Assembly (NCBI RefSeq): GCF_022482905.1 | Contig: NZ_JAKVOI010000001.1 | Coordinates: 372,001 to 436,000 of the forward strand | Direction of reading: 5' to 3' | Source: Clostridium sp. | GTDB taxonomy: Bacteria > Bacillota > Clostridia > Clostridiales > Clostridiaceae | Length of the DNA: 64,000 bases | In this document: positions 37,349-46,082 of the stretch, in pieces | Numbering within the stretch: the first letter of the stretch is position 1 | Layout: every line of letters begins with the position of its first letter | Made by a program: the position numbers and the translations under genes | Notes under the pieces: generated by a model | Seen by the model: only the letters and a program-made list of their open reading frames with translations | Told to the model about the DNA's origin: nothing | The model's database searches: none

Positions 37349-37783
37349 ATGAATATAGCATTTTTTCTTACACCTAAGAAAGATGTAGTTTATGAGAGTC
37401 CGGATTCTACCATGATGCACATATTAAAAAAAATGGAGACATATAGGTACACAGCTATTCCTCTTGTAGACAAATTTGGAAAGTACAAGGGAACGATTAC
37501 AGAAGGTGATCTTCTCTGGAAATTGAAAAATTCTCCTCATCTTACGTTTGAAAATACTGATAGAGTTTTATTGAAAAATATAGAGAGAAATATAAACAAC
37601 AGGCCGGTTCATATAAATTCAGATATGAAAGATCTTATATCTCTTGCAGAAAACCAGAACTTTGTTCCTGTGTTGGACGACAATGAGATATTTATAGGAA
37701 TTATAAAGAGAAGTGATATAATAAACTACTGCTATAGGGAAATGTTGACTGCTCATGAAAAAGTTTTAACAGCAAATCCATGA
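37349..37783 (+). CDS. CBS domain pair protein
   Basis: A 144-residue protein made of two CBS motifs (about 1-65 and 70-130) that fold together and usually bind adenosine nucleotides. Visible features include FLTPKKDVVYESPDSTMMHILKKMETYRYTAIPLVD, GKYKGTITEGDLL and VPVLDDNEIFIGIIKRSDII, a typical repeat of the G-x-I-x-x-x-D pattern. It carries no catalytic domain, so it may regulate a partner through ligand binding. GAGAGGATG-type site upstream of ATG 37349. Its partner is not evident from neighbours. Confidence 0.85.
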   Translation: MNIAFFLTPKKDVVYESPDSTMMHILKKMETYRYTAIPLVDKFGKYKGTITEGDLLWKLKNSPHLTFENTDRVLLKNIERNINNRPVHINSDMKDLISLAENQNFVPVLDDNEIFIGIIKRSDIINYCYREMLTAHEKVLTANP

Positions 37784-37790
37784 TTTTATA

Positions 37791-37819
37791 TTGACAACCT
37801 ACAATTTAAGTGATATCAT
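37791..37819 (+). promoter_or_regulatory. Promoter of the trpP T-box leader
   Basis: TTGACA (37791-37796), a 17-bp spacer and TATCAT (37814-37819). Confidence 0.8.
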
Positions 37820-37825
37820 GTAAAC

Positions 37826-38074
37826 AATCCTTTGACAGGGAAGAGTAGTTATATGACTTAGTTCAAGAGAGTTTAGAATGGTGGAATCTAAATACGATAG
37901 CATATAGTGAATGGACCCTAGAGGAGTAAAACGAAATCTGAAGAGAGTAGTAGTTACCGTAAGCCATACGTTATAATGGAGAAGACATGTTAGTGTCTGA
38001 TTGAGAGATGCCTTTAAAGCATAACTTAGGTGGTACCGCGGATAATCCGTCCTATTTGTAGGGGCGGCTTTTTT
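37826..38074 (+). promoter_or_regulatory. Tryptophan T-box riboswitch
   Basis: The T-box core AGGTGGTACCGCG is at 38028-38040, followed by the terminator stem (38047-38054 with 38059-38067) and a T-run. In stem I the specifier loop reads GTGAATGGACC, with UGG at 37912-37914, which pairs with the tryptophan anticodon CCA. Uncharged tRNA-Trp should stabilise the antiterminator. The downstream gene is a TrpP-type transporter, in agreement with the specifier. Confidence 0.93.
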
Positions 38075-38202
38075 ATTTGCAAAAATTTACAGGTGGTGTT
38101 CATTATGCTATGAAAGTATAAAAGAAATAATTTTATTTGCAATAGTTAGTATATTTTTAATTTAGTGAGAATTATATTTGTAGTTTGAAGGAGAGTGTTA
38201 TC

Positions 38203-38718
38203 ATGAATTTGAAAAAGATGATTATAAATTCTATATTACTTGCCATAGGTGCTATACTGCATCAAATTGTACCGCCAATTCTGTTTGGAATGAAGCCTGA
38301 TATTTCACTTGCAATGTTGTTTATAATAATTATATTTAACAGAGAATACAAGACATGTCTTGCTGCAGGTATTGTAGCAGGAATTTTAGCTGCAGCAACT
38401 ACTACTTTCCCGGGTGGACAATTTGCCAATGTAATAGACAAGTTTATTACAGTAAATGTAATGTTTGCAATTTTGAAGCCGCTTAGAGATAGAATAAACG
38501 ACCAGGTGAAAGTTATAATTATTACTGCATTAGGAACGATAGTGAGTGGATCTGCTTTCCTAACTGTTGTATTGTTTACAGTAGGATTGAACGGAAGTTT
38601 TATTATGTTTTTCCTGTCTGTAGTTTTACCGGCAGCACTTGTAAATACCATAGTAGCAGTTTGTCTGTTTAATATTATAAATGTTGCTGTAAAAAGAGGT
38701 GCAATAAAACAGGCATAA
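38203..38718 (+). CDS. trpP: Tryptophan transporter TrpP
   Basis: A 172-residue membrane protein with about five helices, of the TrpP (YhaG) family: small S-component-like transporters for tryptophan. Recognised by GAILHQIVPPILFGMKPDISLAMLF and the FPGGQFANVIDKF segment. ATG 38203 lies 8 nt after AAGGAGAG; the TTG at 38185 overlaps this site. The tryptophan T-box leader just upstream strongly supports the substrate. A stem-loop (8-bp arms, 38716-38742) follows the gene. Confidence 0.93.
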   Translation: MNLKKMIINSILLAIGAILHQIVPPILFGMKPDISLAMLFIIIIFNREYKTCLAAGIVAGILAAATTTFPGGQFANVIDKFITVNVMFAILKPLRDRINDQVKVIIITALGTIVSGSAFLTVVLFTVGLNGSFIMFFLSVVLPAALVNTIVAVCLFNIINVAVKRGAIKQA

Positions 38719-38869
38719 TCATAATTATTAAAAAATGATTATAAATCTAATAATTTACTTAAATTCATATAATTTTATAGTTTATAAATCTTAAAAGTGC
38801 ACAAACTCTATATACAACAATTAGTAAAACTTAAATTTAAAATCTGTCGAATTAAAGGAGGAATTAATT

Positions 38870-39067
38870 ATGGCACGAACAGGAAACAAAGTATTAGTTC
38901 CAGAAGCAAAGGCAGGTCTGGATAGATTTAAGACGGAGGCTGCAAGGGAAGTCGGTGTTACTTTAAAAGATGGCTATAATGGAGATATAACATCTCGAGA
39001 AGCCGGATCTATAGGCGGACAGATGGTTAAAAAGATGATAGAGGCTTATGAAAATACTTTAAAGTAA
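38870..39067 (+). CDS. Small acid-soluble spore protein, alpha/beta type
   Basis: A 65-residue DNA-binding protein made in the forespore that coats and protects spore DNA. Family hallmarks: LDRFKTEAAREVGV and GYNGDITSREAGSIGGQMVKKMIEAYE, with the Glu of the germination-protease site near TEAAREVG. AAAGGAGG precedes the ATG. It is monocistronic with a strong terminator. A forespore sigma-G promoter is expected upstream, but I could not fix its position. Presence of this gene shows that the organism forms spores. Confidence 0.95.
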   Translation: MARTGNKVLVPEAKAGLDRFKTEAAREVGVTLKDGYNGDITSREAGSIGGQMVKKMIEAYENTLK

Positions 39068-39071
39068 TGCT

Positions 39072-39115
39072 GAAAGAAAACTGGATGGCTGTAGTGTCAT
39101 CCGGTTTTTTCTTTC
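39072..39115 (+). terminator. Intrinsic terminator of the SASP gene
   Basis: Stem AAACTGGATG / CATCCGGTTT with a 10-nt loop and a following T-run, extended by GAAAG/CTTTC. Confidence 0.88.
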
Positions 39116-39146
39116 ATATAAGTATGAACTGGAGGTAAAATTATAA

Positions 39147-40664
39147 ATGCCAGAAAAATATTGGCCGGAAACCATAATACTATGGGGAGCAGGAGCTACA
39201 AAATATTTGGGACTTCATACCACAAATGGGTTAATGAAAATAATTTTTAAAATTATAAATAACGATTTCTCCTTTTTAGGAGATAAAGATGGAAGATTAC
39301 AGAAGGCCTTTAAAAAATTAGTGACGGAAGAACTTGTATATAATAAAAAACTTTCTGAAATATATGATTTGGAGGCATTGGCAGTCATATTGAATACAAA
39401 TCCAGGATTTAGCATGAATGAACTTTTTACAATGATTGACCAACTCATAGGAAATAACATGGGCTTTAATGCATTTGTTGACAATAAGACAGAGTTTTTG
39501 AGGGTCGAAAGAATAAAATCTGCAAGAAGATGCCTTATGCTGCTTATTGAAGAACTCGAAAGAATTAGCGTACAAAATGAGCAGGGATGTTTTGACAGAG
39601 AAAAAATTGAGCCATATTATGAATTCTCAAAAGTGCTGTCCAAACTCATGGTGGAGGAGGGAAAAGAATTTGATAGAAGAGGCTATAAGAGGAATACAAG
39701 AAGATTTTATATGTATTCCTATGGAGTAATATCCTTCAATTGGGATCCAACCCTGCTCTGGAATTTGTATAATGCACAAAGAGAGGAGAATAAAAAAGAA
39801 ATAAAATTACAGGATAATTTGAATCTAAAATTATCAAGTGATTTTGGAATCCAGATAGCCTCTTCTGCAAGAGAAAACAATGATTCCGAAATATGGTATA
39901 CGCCAGATGAGTCCAAATGCAGGATAGTCAATGACTACAAATATCCTTCAAGAGTGCTGCGAATGGGGAAAATATTGTTTCCACATGGTATGTTTGGTTC
40001 AAGGATTTGTCCAGAATGTGGTAAATCCATAATAAATTTTTCCGATAATTTTAATAGATTGTCAACAGAAATTTTTGGACCTTCCCTGATACACGAATTG
40101 CAAATAGCATGGGAATATAAGACGGAAAAAGAAAAGAGATATAAAAGGGGAGCGATAGAGTGCCCATATTGTGGACAGATAACTTATCCTTATGATATGC
40201 CTATTATAATGCAGACACTGGCAGGTAAGGATAGTATAACGCCGCTATGTGAGATAAAAACCGAGATGGGACTGCTTATGAAAAATGCAAAGCACATAGT
40301 GTTTGCGGGGTACAGTCTCCCTATGGATGACATAATGGTAAAAACCTTTTTTATGTCTTCGATATCGGGAAATGACAAGAAAAAACTGAAATGTACTGTC
40401 GTAAACTATGACTCTGAGTATGACGAAAACTGCAAGTGGTTGGAAGGAGTAAAAATAACAGATTATATAAATAGGAAAGCCGGCACATCCACTGCTAGAT
40501 GTATAAAGAGCATATGTGACGTATTCAGCGTGGAGAATATAAGAGTATCGCTGGAGGGTATACCTGATGTATTCATGAAAAACGGGACTTGCAGCAGAGA
40601 TGCCGTAATAGATCTGCTGTACCCGGAGAAATACTTTAGAGAAGGATTCCCTATAGAAAGATAA
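39147..40664 (+). CDS. Stand-alone SIR2-like protein with zinc ribbon
   Basis: A 505-residue protein with SIR2-like NAD-binding features. The N-terminus TIILWGAGATKYLGL (about 8-22) corresponds to the GAGAS loop. VISFNWDPTLLWN (about 195) resembles the TxNYDxxLE motif, and FAGYSLPMDD (about 386-395) matches the GYSLPxxD motif. A four-cysteine site (C288, C291, C339, C342; CPECG and CPYCG) lies between, as in sirtuin zinc modules. The catalytic His of sirtuins is not obvious (HGMFG near 279 is a candidate). Stand-alone SIR2-like proteins include NAD-depleting anti-phage factors, but no partner gene is present. GGAGG precedes ATG 39147. Function unproven. Confidence 0.7.
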   Translation: MPEKYWPETIILWGAGATKYLGLHTTNGLMKIIFKIINNDFSFLGDKDGRLQKAFKKLVTEELVYNKKLSEIYDLEALAVILNTNPGFSMNELFTMIDQLIGNNMGFNAFVDNKTEFLRVERIKSARRCLMLLIEELERISVQNEQGCFDREKIEPYYEFSKVLSKLMVEEGKEFDRRGYKRNTRRFYMYSYGVISFNWDPTLLWNLYNAQREENKKEIKLQDNLNLKLSSDFGIQIASSARENNDSEIWYTPDESKCRIVNDYKYPSRVLRMGKILFPHGMFGSRICPECGKSIINFSDNFNRLSTEIFGPSLIHELQIAWEYKTEKEKRYKRGAIECPYCGQITYPYDMPIIMQTLAGKDSITPLCEIKTEMGLLMKNAKHIVFAGYSLPMDDIMVKTFFMSSISGNDKKKLKCTVVNYDSEYDENCKWLEGVKITDYINRKAGTSTARCIKSICDVFSVENIRVSLEGIPDVFMKNGTCSRDAVIDLLYPEKYFREGFPIER

Positions 40665-40790
40665 CATATTGTTAAATTTAAAACAATATTATATTGAAAA
40701 AATAATATTATGTGATAAAATAAAATTGTCAGTATTTGATTTAAAACTGAACTAAATTTTATAAAAGGAGGATTCCGCATTTATATCCTT

Positions 40791-41405
40791 ATGGGAATGA
40801 CAGCGGAAAAAATTATGGAAAGACAAATAAGAACTTGGTCAAAGATCAGTGTAAGACAGTTGGCTATAATAGGCATGTTGTCGGCAATTTCAATTGTTCT
40901 TGGTGTAACGAGGCTCGGGTTTATACCAATTCCACCTGTAAATGCAACTATAATGCATATACCTGTTATAATAGGAGCGATTCTGGAAGGACCATTGGTG
41001 GGTGGATTTGTAGGACTTATATTTGGTATATTCAGTATTATACAATCGATTACGGCGCCAACGGTAGTTTCATTTGCATTTATAAATCCACTGGTATCGG
41101 TACTGCCAAGGGTGCTTATAGGAATAATATCCTATTACATCTATTCTGCTATAAGAATAAACAACAAGTTTATTCCAACAGCAATTGCTGCTTTGGCAGG
41201 ATCTCTTACTAATACTATTGGAGTTTTGGGTGCTATTTTTATCATATATCTGGCTCCTTATGCAAAAGCATTGAACTTGAGCATACCTGCTGCAAAAAAA
41301 GGAATACTTACGGTGGGAGTAATAAATGGAATCCCAGAAGCGGCGCTATCTGTTGTTATTACAGTAGCTGTTGTAGGGGCTGTAAATAAAATGAGACATA
41401 AATAA
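40791..41405 (+). CDS. ECF transporter S component (substrate unknown)
   Basis: A 204-residue membrane protein with about six helices of the energy-coupling-factor S-component fold. Visible: RQLAIIGMLSAISIVLGV, IPPVNATIMHIPVIIGAILEGPLVGGFVGLIFGIFSI and late FIIYLAP. It would bind a vitamin or similar micronutrient and use a shared EcfA-EcfT module encoded elsewhere. The start is uncertain: AAAGGAGG (40764-40771) is 19 nt upstream of ATG 40791. The only codon at proper spacing is ATT 40779, in frame, four codons earlier. A P1-family peptidase gene follows 75 bp later. Confidence 0.85.
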   Translation: MGMTAEKIMERQIRTWSKISVRQLAIIGMLSAISIVLGVTRLGFIPIPPVNATIMHIPVIIGAILEGPLVGGFVGLIFGIFSIIQSITAPTVVSFAFINPLVSVLPRVLIGIISYYIYSAIRINNKFIPTAIAALAGSLTNTIGVLGAIFIIYLAPYAKALNLSIPAAKKGILTVGVINGIPEAALSVVITVAVVGAVNKMRHK

Positions 41406-41480
41406 TATAAATGATAAATGAAGTCCTGAGTACATATGCTTGGGGCTTTTGAATTTGAGCTGGTTAAAGGGGTGTAATTT

Positions 41481-42443
41481 ATGAATGAAATTTCTTTTAC
41501 AAGTATAGATGGAATAAGAATAGGAAATGCTCAAAGCTTGAAGGGACAGACTGGATGCACTGTTGTAATATGTGAAAATGGTGCAACCGCTGGGGTAGAT
41601 GTAAGGGGAGGCTCGCCTGGTACACGTGAAACTGATCTTCTGAATCCCGTAAATTTTGTTGATAAAATTCATGCAGTTGTTCTTTCAGGGGGAAGTGCTT
41701 TTGGACTTGATGCCGCAAGTGGTGTGATGCAGTATCTTGAAGAGAAGGATGTAGGGTTTGATGTAAAGGTTACAAAAGTTCCCATAGTGTGCAGCGCGGT
41801 ATTGTTTGATCTGAATATAGGAGACTATAAAATAAGACCTGATAAAGTTATGGGATACAATGCATGTAGGAGCTCTGAACTCAATATATGTGAAAATGGA
41901 AATGTAGGAGCCGGAACGGGAGCTACTATAGGCAAGATACTGGGACCAGAGCATTCAATGAAAGGTGGACTTGGAACTTTTGCTGTCCAGGCAGGAAATT
42001 TGAAAGTCGGTGCGGCAGTTGCAGTTAACTGTCTTGGTGATATAGTAGATCCGCATACAGGCAATATAATAGCTGGTGCGCTGAAAAAAAATGGTAGATG
42101 CTTTGCGGACAGCGAAAAAATTATGCTTGGGCAATATTCTGAAAAGAAAAATTTATTCAGTGGGAATACAACTATAGGTGTTGTGGCAACCAATGGAAGA
42201 TTTACAAAATCAGAAATGAACAAGGTGGCTTCAATGGCCCATGATGGATATGCCAGAACCATGAGACCGGCTCATTCAATGTTTGACGGAGATACTATTT
42301 TTACTATGTCTACAGGAAATGTAGAAGCTGATATGAGTGTGGTTGGATTTCTTGCTGCGAAAGTTGTTGAAAAAGCAATAATAATGGCGATTAAAAGTGC
42401 AGAGTCAGTAAATGGATATAAATCTTATAATGAATTACAGTAA
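41481..42443 (+). CDS. P1 family peptidase (DmpA/L-aminopeptidase/D-esterase-like)
   Basis: A 320-residue N-terminal-nucleophile enzyme of family P1/S58. Typical stretches: ITSIDGIRIGNAQ near the start, TGCTVVICENGATAGVDVRGGSPGTRETDLLNP, VVLSGGSAFGLDAASGVMQYLE, GNVGAGTGATIGK and the C-terminal MSTGNVEAD. Members self-cleave inside the chain to free a Ser/Thr nucleophile and hydrolyse peptides or amides. AAAGGGG precedes the ATG. It may be cotranscribed with the upstream S-component gene, hinting that it processes a taken-up amide, which is inference. Confidence 0.88.
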   Translation: MNEISFTSIDGIRIGNAQSLKGQTGCTVVICENGATAGVDVRGGSPGTRETDLLNPVNFVDKIHAVVLSGGSAFGLDAASGVMQYLEEKDVGFDVKVTKVPIVCSAVLFDLNIGDYKIRPDKVMGYNACRSSELNICENGNVGAGTGATIGKILGPEHSMKGGLGTFAVQAGNLKVGAAVAVNCLGDIVDPHTGNIIAGALKKNGRCFADSEKIMLGQYSEKKNLFSGNTTIGVVATNGRFTKSEMNKVASMAHDGYARTMRPAHSMFDGDTIFTMSTGNVEADMSVVGFLAAKVVEKAIIMAIKSAESVNGYKSYNELQ

Positions 42444-42714
42444 AATTCCATTGTAATAATATAATAAATAAAGTCTATTTTATATAATTTATTTATGGTA
42501 AAATAAAAGAAAATAATAGTTCGATATCTTAATTGTGCGCCATAAGAGATAAATTATTCCTGGGAAGGTAAATTCTGTAGCAAATATGGAATTAATTATA
42601 AATATTGGATATAGGATTCATAAGTCCCTGTAAAATTTGTAAAGGATTTTAACAAAATTTAAGAACTTTAAAAATTGAAATAAAATATAAAATAGATGAT
42701 AGTTGGTGTAAAAT
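42444..42714. other. AT-rich intergenic region before the GGDEF-EAL gene
   Basis: About 270 bp. I find no cyclic-di-GMP riboswitch core, terminator or small ORF with a ribosome binding site. It presumably holds the promoter and a leader. Confidence 0.4.
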
Positions 42715-44562
42715 ATGAAGCTAGGATTTTCAAAAGTTATAAGTTTATCTGAGCTTAAAGCTCTGATTAGGAGTTTTTATAAATTAACAGGTATAATGTG
42801 TTTGATAAGATACAATGGAAAAAATTTGAGTGTATTTTCAAATAAAAATTTACTTGCTAATTTTAGGTTCAGTAATTATGATAAAAATATAATTGATCAA
42901 ATCAAAAATCATAATAAATATGGGTTGTTCAAGAGTAAGAGCGGCCTTATGTATGTAGGTATACCGGTATATATTGAAGCTGAACTGGAATGTCTCATTT
43001 TTACTACACCAATATTTTATAAGACACCTGATATGAAATATCTTAACGATGAAATAATTATATCAAAGCTGGAAAAAGAGAAAGTGCTGAACTGCATACA
43101 TAATATACCATTATTTGAGAATGAAAAAATTATGGAAATGATAAAATTTCTCTATAACATGGTGAATATTGTAAAAGAAATCACACCTGCAGATGAAGTT
43201 AATTATGATAGAGTTTACGGTAAGCTGCACAAAAATACAGAAAAATTCATGGAAGAATACAATAGTGTAAAGAGAAAAGCATATTATGATGAACTTACCA
43301 ATTTGCCAAACTGGAATTATTTAAAGGAAAGAATTGAAAAATATATATTACTTAATCCTGATAATAAATTTGCATTATTTCACATAGATTTGGATAATTT
43401 CAAAAATATAAATGATATATTTGGATACAAATACGGGGATAGGCTTTTGAAGAAGATTGGAAGTATTATAAAAGAGATATACAATAAAAATGCAATAGTT
43501 GCAAGAAAGTATGGCAATGAGTTCCTTGTTTTTAAATTGGAAGTAGATTTAGAGGACCTTGATAGGGAAGTTCAGGAATTGCTTAGTATCCTGAGTGGTT
43601 TATGGAACCTGGATGGGACTGAAGTACTCACGTCGGTAAGTATAGGTATAAGTATATATCCAGATGGCAGTAATAATGCAATGGGTTTGATAAGAAGTGC
43701 GGATATAGCATTAAACAAAGCCAAGTTAAGTGGAAAAAATTCCTATAGAGTATTTGAAAAATCCATGTATGATGAAATTCTGAGAAAAAGTGAAATGGAG
43801 AAAGAAATCAGGAAGGCAATAAAAAATGGAGAATTTCTATTGTATTATCAGCCTCAGGTGGATGTAACAAGTAATAAAGTTGTAAGTTTTGAAGCATTGA
43901 TTAGATGGAATAGTTCCAGGCTGGGTTGGATAAGACCTGATCAATTTATAGGACTGGCGGAAGAAACAGGACTTATAGTTCCCATAGGAGAGTGGGTTTT
44001 CAGAGAAGCCTGTATTCAGAATGTACTGTGGAAAAGTGAAGGATATGATTTTGATTTTATATCTGTAAATGTTTCAACAGTTCAGCTTAAAAATAGTAAT
44101 TTTATTGATATGGTTGAGAAAACACTTGAGGAAACTGGAGTTGATCCGGAATCCATTGAGATTGAAATAACCGAGAGTGTTGCTATGGAGTCTCTGGAAG
44201 AGAATATTAGGGTAATAAATAGGTTGAAAGGCATGAATATAAGAATTGCACTAGATGATTTTGGAAGTGGATATTCTTCCTTAAATTATTTAAAGAGTAT
44301 ACCTATAAATACCATTAAAATCGATAAAACCTTCATAGATGGGATATGTGAAGACTCATATGAAAGTATAATAACGGAACAGATAATAAATCTTGCCCAT
44401 AGAATGAAGCTTGACGTCATAGCCGAGGGAGTAGAATTTAAAGATCAGTTTATACTGCTGAAGATGAAGAAATGCAATAAAATTCAAGGCTATTATTTTG
44501 GAAAGCCAATGCCTGCAGAAGATATTGAAGGCATATTGTGTGATAAAGGTGATTTAAACTGA
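42715..44562 (+). CDS. PocR-like sensor, degenerate GGDEF and EAL phosphodiesterase
   Basis: A 615-residue protein. The N-terminal ~150 residues resemble a PocR-type ligand domain (SLSELKALIRSFYKLTGIMCLIRYNG). A GGDEF domain (about 195-350) retains LTNLPNWNYLKERIE and DLDNFKNINDIFGYKYGD, but its signature is RKYGNEF (264-270): the first Gly is Tyr and the Asp is Asn, so cyclase activity is doubtful. The EAL domain (about 365-610) is intact: E393-A394-L395, ITESVAME, DDFGSGYSSL (514-523) and AEGVE. It probably hydrolyses cyclic di-GMP, with the GGDEF part as a GTP-sensing or structural module. The ATG lacks a strong ribosome binding site. Confidence 0.88.
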   Translation: MKLGFSKVISLSELKALIRSFYKLTGIMCLIRYNGKNLSVFSNKNLLANFRFSNYDKNIIDQIKNHNKYGLFKSKSGLMYVGIPVYIEAELECLIFTTPIFYKTPDMKYLNDEIIISKLEKEKVLNCIHNIPLFENEKIMEMIKFLYNMVNIVKEITPADEVNYDRVYGKLHKNTEKFMEEYNSVKRKAYYDELTNLPNWNYLKERIEKYILLNPDNKFALFHIDLDNFKNINDIFGYKYGDRLLKKIGSIIKEIYNKNAIVARKYGNEFLVFKLEVDLEDLDREVQELLSILSGLWNLDGTEVLTSVSIGISIYPDGSNNAMGLIRSADIALNKAKLSGKNSYRVFEKSMYDEILRKSEMEKEIRKAIKNGEFLLYYQPQVDVTSNKVVSFEALIRWNSSRLGWIRPDQFIGLAEETGLIVPIGEWVFREACIQNVLWKSEGYDFDFISVNVSTVQLKNSNFIDMVEKTLEETGVDPESIEIEITESVAMESLEENIRVINRLKGMNIRIALDDFGSGYSSLNYLKSIPINTIKIDKTFIDGICEDSYESIITEQIINLAHRMKLDVIAEGVEFKDQFILLKMKKCNKIQGYYFGKPMPAEDIEGILCDKGDLN

Positions 44563-44573
44563 TATATAAAATT

Positions 44574-44605
44574 ACGGGTTTTAAAGATGTTTTAAAACCC
44601 GTTTA
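44574..44605. terminator. Bidirectional terminator between convergent genes
   Basis: Perfect 12-bp arms 44574-44585 and 44591-44602, located between the GGDEF-EAL and radical SAM genes. Confidence 0.85.
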
Positions 44606-44610
44606 ACAAG

Positions 44611-45306
44611 TTACTTTGTGCTCCCTACTCCAAAATCTGTATTGTTCCACAATATTTCTATGTTTTTTTCTTTTTCTAAAAAGTGAAAGTATCCGTGGAA
44701 CCATTCTATTAAATTTTCATCCCTTTTTATATTTGTAGAATTTTCTACAAATATATTTATGCATCCATATTCAAAATATTTAAGTAAATATTCAATATCC
44801 TGCTTTATCATATCTTTTGTTTGTCCCTGTATTCCAACTAGAAGGCAGATGGATTTGAAATAACGGGAAACTTCCAATGGATTTGAAAATATGGCATTTT
44901 TATTTAAGACTTTGTTTCTGAAATTGCTGTCAAAGGTTTCAATCCCACACTTGAATATAATTGGTATTTCAAAAAAATCCTTCATTTCATGAAGTCGGTG
45001 TCTATATAGCCAGTGGCTTTCAAAAAATAGCTTATTTATTTTTTTATATGAGATCAGTGACTTTATATCCTCTAAAGTTGGCTTTGGAATTTCAAAACAG
45101 CTGCCGGAGTTTATAATTTCAAGGACCCCGTATTTACCTGTGACTTTTTTTAAAACGGATTTATTCAAAGAAATATCTTTTGTAATATCTTTATCGTTGT
45201 CATTTATATAGTCACAGAATGAACATTTCCCCCATATGCAGGGAGAGGATTTTAAAAGTACGATTTCTCTTTGGTTTTTTTTATCTATTGTACTGTAGCG
45301 TATCAC
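44611..45306 (-). CDS. Radical SAM protein
   Basis: A 231-residue protein with the [4Fe-4S] cluster motif CxxxCxxC in SPCIWGKCSFCDY near residue 22-34. Downstream elements fit a compact radical SAM barrel: LEIINSGSCFE, IPIIFKCGIETFD and VGIQGQTKDMI. The shortness leaves no accessory domain, and I cannot assign a substrate. The Arg/Lys-rich start is followed by the motif. It is alone, in opposite orientation to its neighbours. Weak AGGAGG-type site upstream of ATG 45306. Confidence 0.8.
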   Translation of the reverse strand: MIRYSTIDKKNQREIVLLKSSPCIWGKCSFCDYINDNDKDITKDISLNKSVLKKVTGKYGVLEIINSGSCFEIPKPTLEDIKSLISYKKINKLFFESHWLYRHRLHEMKDFFEIPIIFKCGIETFDSNFRNKVLNKNAIFSNPLEVSRYFKSICLLVGIQGQTKDMIKQDIEYLLKYFEYGCINIFVENSTNIKRDENLIEWFHGYFHFLEKEKNIEILWNNTDFGVGSTK

Positions 45307-45412
45307 CTGAACTCCTCCTTATATAGTGCAAAAAATTAACAAATATTTAGGGCTTTATTAAGAAATAATTATTAGAATTAGTAATATAATATAAAATGTT
45401 AGGGTGATTAAA

Positions 45413-45799
45413 ATGTTTGTAGATATATTCATTAAGAGGACGCAATTTATAAAATATGTTATTTCGGGAATCATAAATACAATTATAACATTAGTAGCAT
45501 ACAATATACTTATTAATTTTGGAATTCACTATATAGCGGCAAACATTGCAGGATATTTTTTGGGGGTTATAAATGGATTTGTATTAGATAGAAAATGGGT
45601 ATTTAAATCCAATGGGAAAATTGGATTTCTGTTTGCAAAATTTATAAGCGTAAATATTATATCCCTTATGCTCAGCAGCATACTATTATTTGTTCTAGTG
45701 AATAACTTTAGTTTAAATAAAACGGCGGCTCAGTTTATATCCACTATCATTACAGGACTAATTAATTATACATTGAATAGATTCTGGACATTTTGTTGA
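45413..45799 (+). CDS. GtrA family membrane protein
   Basis: A 128-residue protein with four membrane helices, of the GtrA family, which is thought to move lipid-linked sugars or take part in wall glycan decoration. Recognised by QFIKYVISGIINTIITLVAYNIL, the central NGFVLDRKWVFKS and the terminal LINYTLNRFWTF. ATG 45413 follows AGGGTG by 6 nt; the GTG at 45404 overlaps that site. It stands alone next to tRNA genes, with no glycosyltransferase neighbour. Confidence 0.87.
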   Translation: MFVDIFIKRTQFIKYVISGIINTIITLVAYNILINFGIHYIAANIAGYFLGVINGFVLDRKWVFKSNGKIGFLFAKFISVNIISLMLSSILLFVLVNNFSLNKTAAQFISTIITGLINYTLNRFWTFC

Positions 45800-45845
45800 A
45801 CTTTTATATTGAGCTTATCAGCTGTTTTTCACGTATAAAAATCTA

Positions 45846-45874
45846 TTGACTTTATCAATTCTCTGGAGTAAAAT
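45846..45874 (+). promoter_or_regulatory. Promoter of the tRNA Gln-Lys-Leu cluster
   Basis: TTGACT (45846-45851), a 17-bp spacer and TAAAAT (45869-45874). Confidence 0.7.
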
Positions 45875-45902
45875 CTATAAATGTGAAATATATGAATTTT
45901 TT

Positions 45903-45977
45903 TGGGGTGTAGCCAAGTGGTAAGGCAATGGACTTTGACTCCATCATTCGTAGGTCCGAATCCTGCCATCCCAGCCA
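45903..45977 (+). tRNA. tRNA-Gln (anticodon TTG)
   Basis: A cloverleaf can be folded: acceptor TGGGGTG with CATCCCA, anticodon loop CTTTGAC with anticodon TTG at 45935-45937, T-loop TCCGAAT, and an encoded CCA at the 3' end. Confidence 0.94.
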
Positions 45978-45982
45978 AAGAT

Positions 45983-46058
45983 GGTTCACTAGCTCAGTTG
46001 GTAGAGCACATGACTTTTAATCATGTTGTCCGGGGTTCGATTCCCCGGTGAGCCACCA
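45983..46058 (+). tRNA. tRNA-Lys (anticodon TTT)
   Basis: Acceptor GGTTCAC pairs with GTGAGCC, the anticodon loop is CTTTTAA (anticodon TTT), the T-loop is TTCGATT, and CCA is encoded. It is the second of three tandem tRNA genes. Confidence 0.95.
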
Positions 46059-46082
46059 GTATCTTTCAAACTAACTATATAT

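Noticed and set aside
42444-42714. Cyclic-di-GMP riboswitch before the GGDEF-EAL gene
   Set aside because: The conserved GEMM-type core was looked for and not seen.
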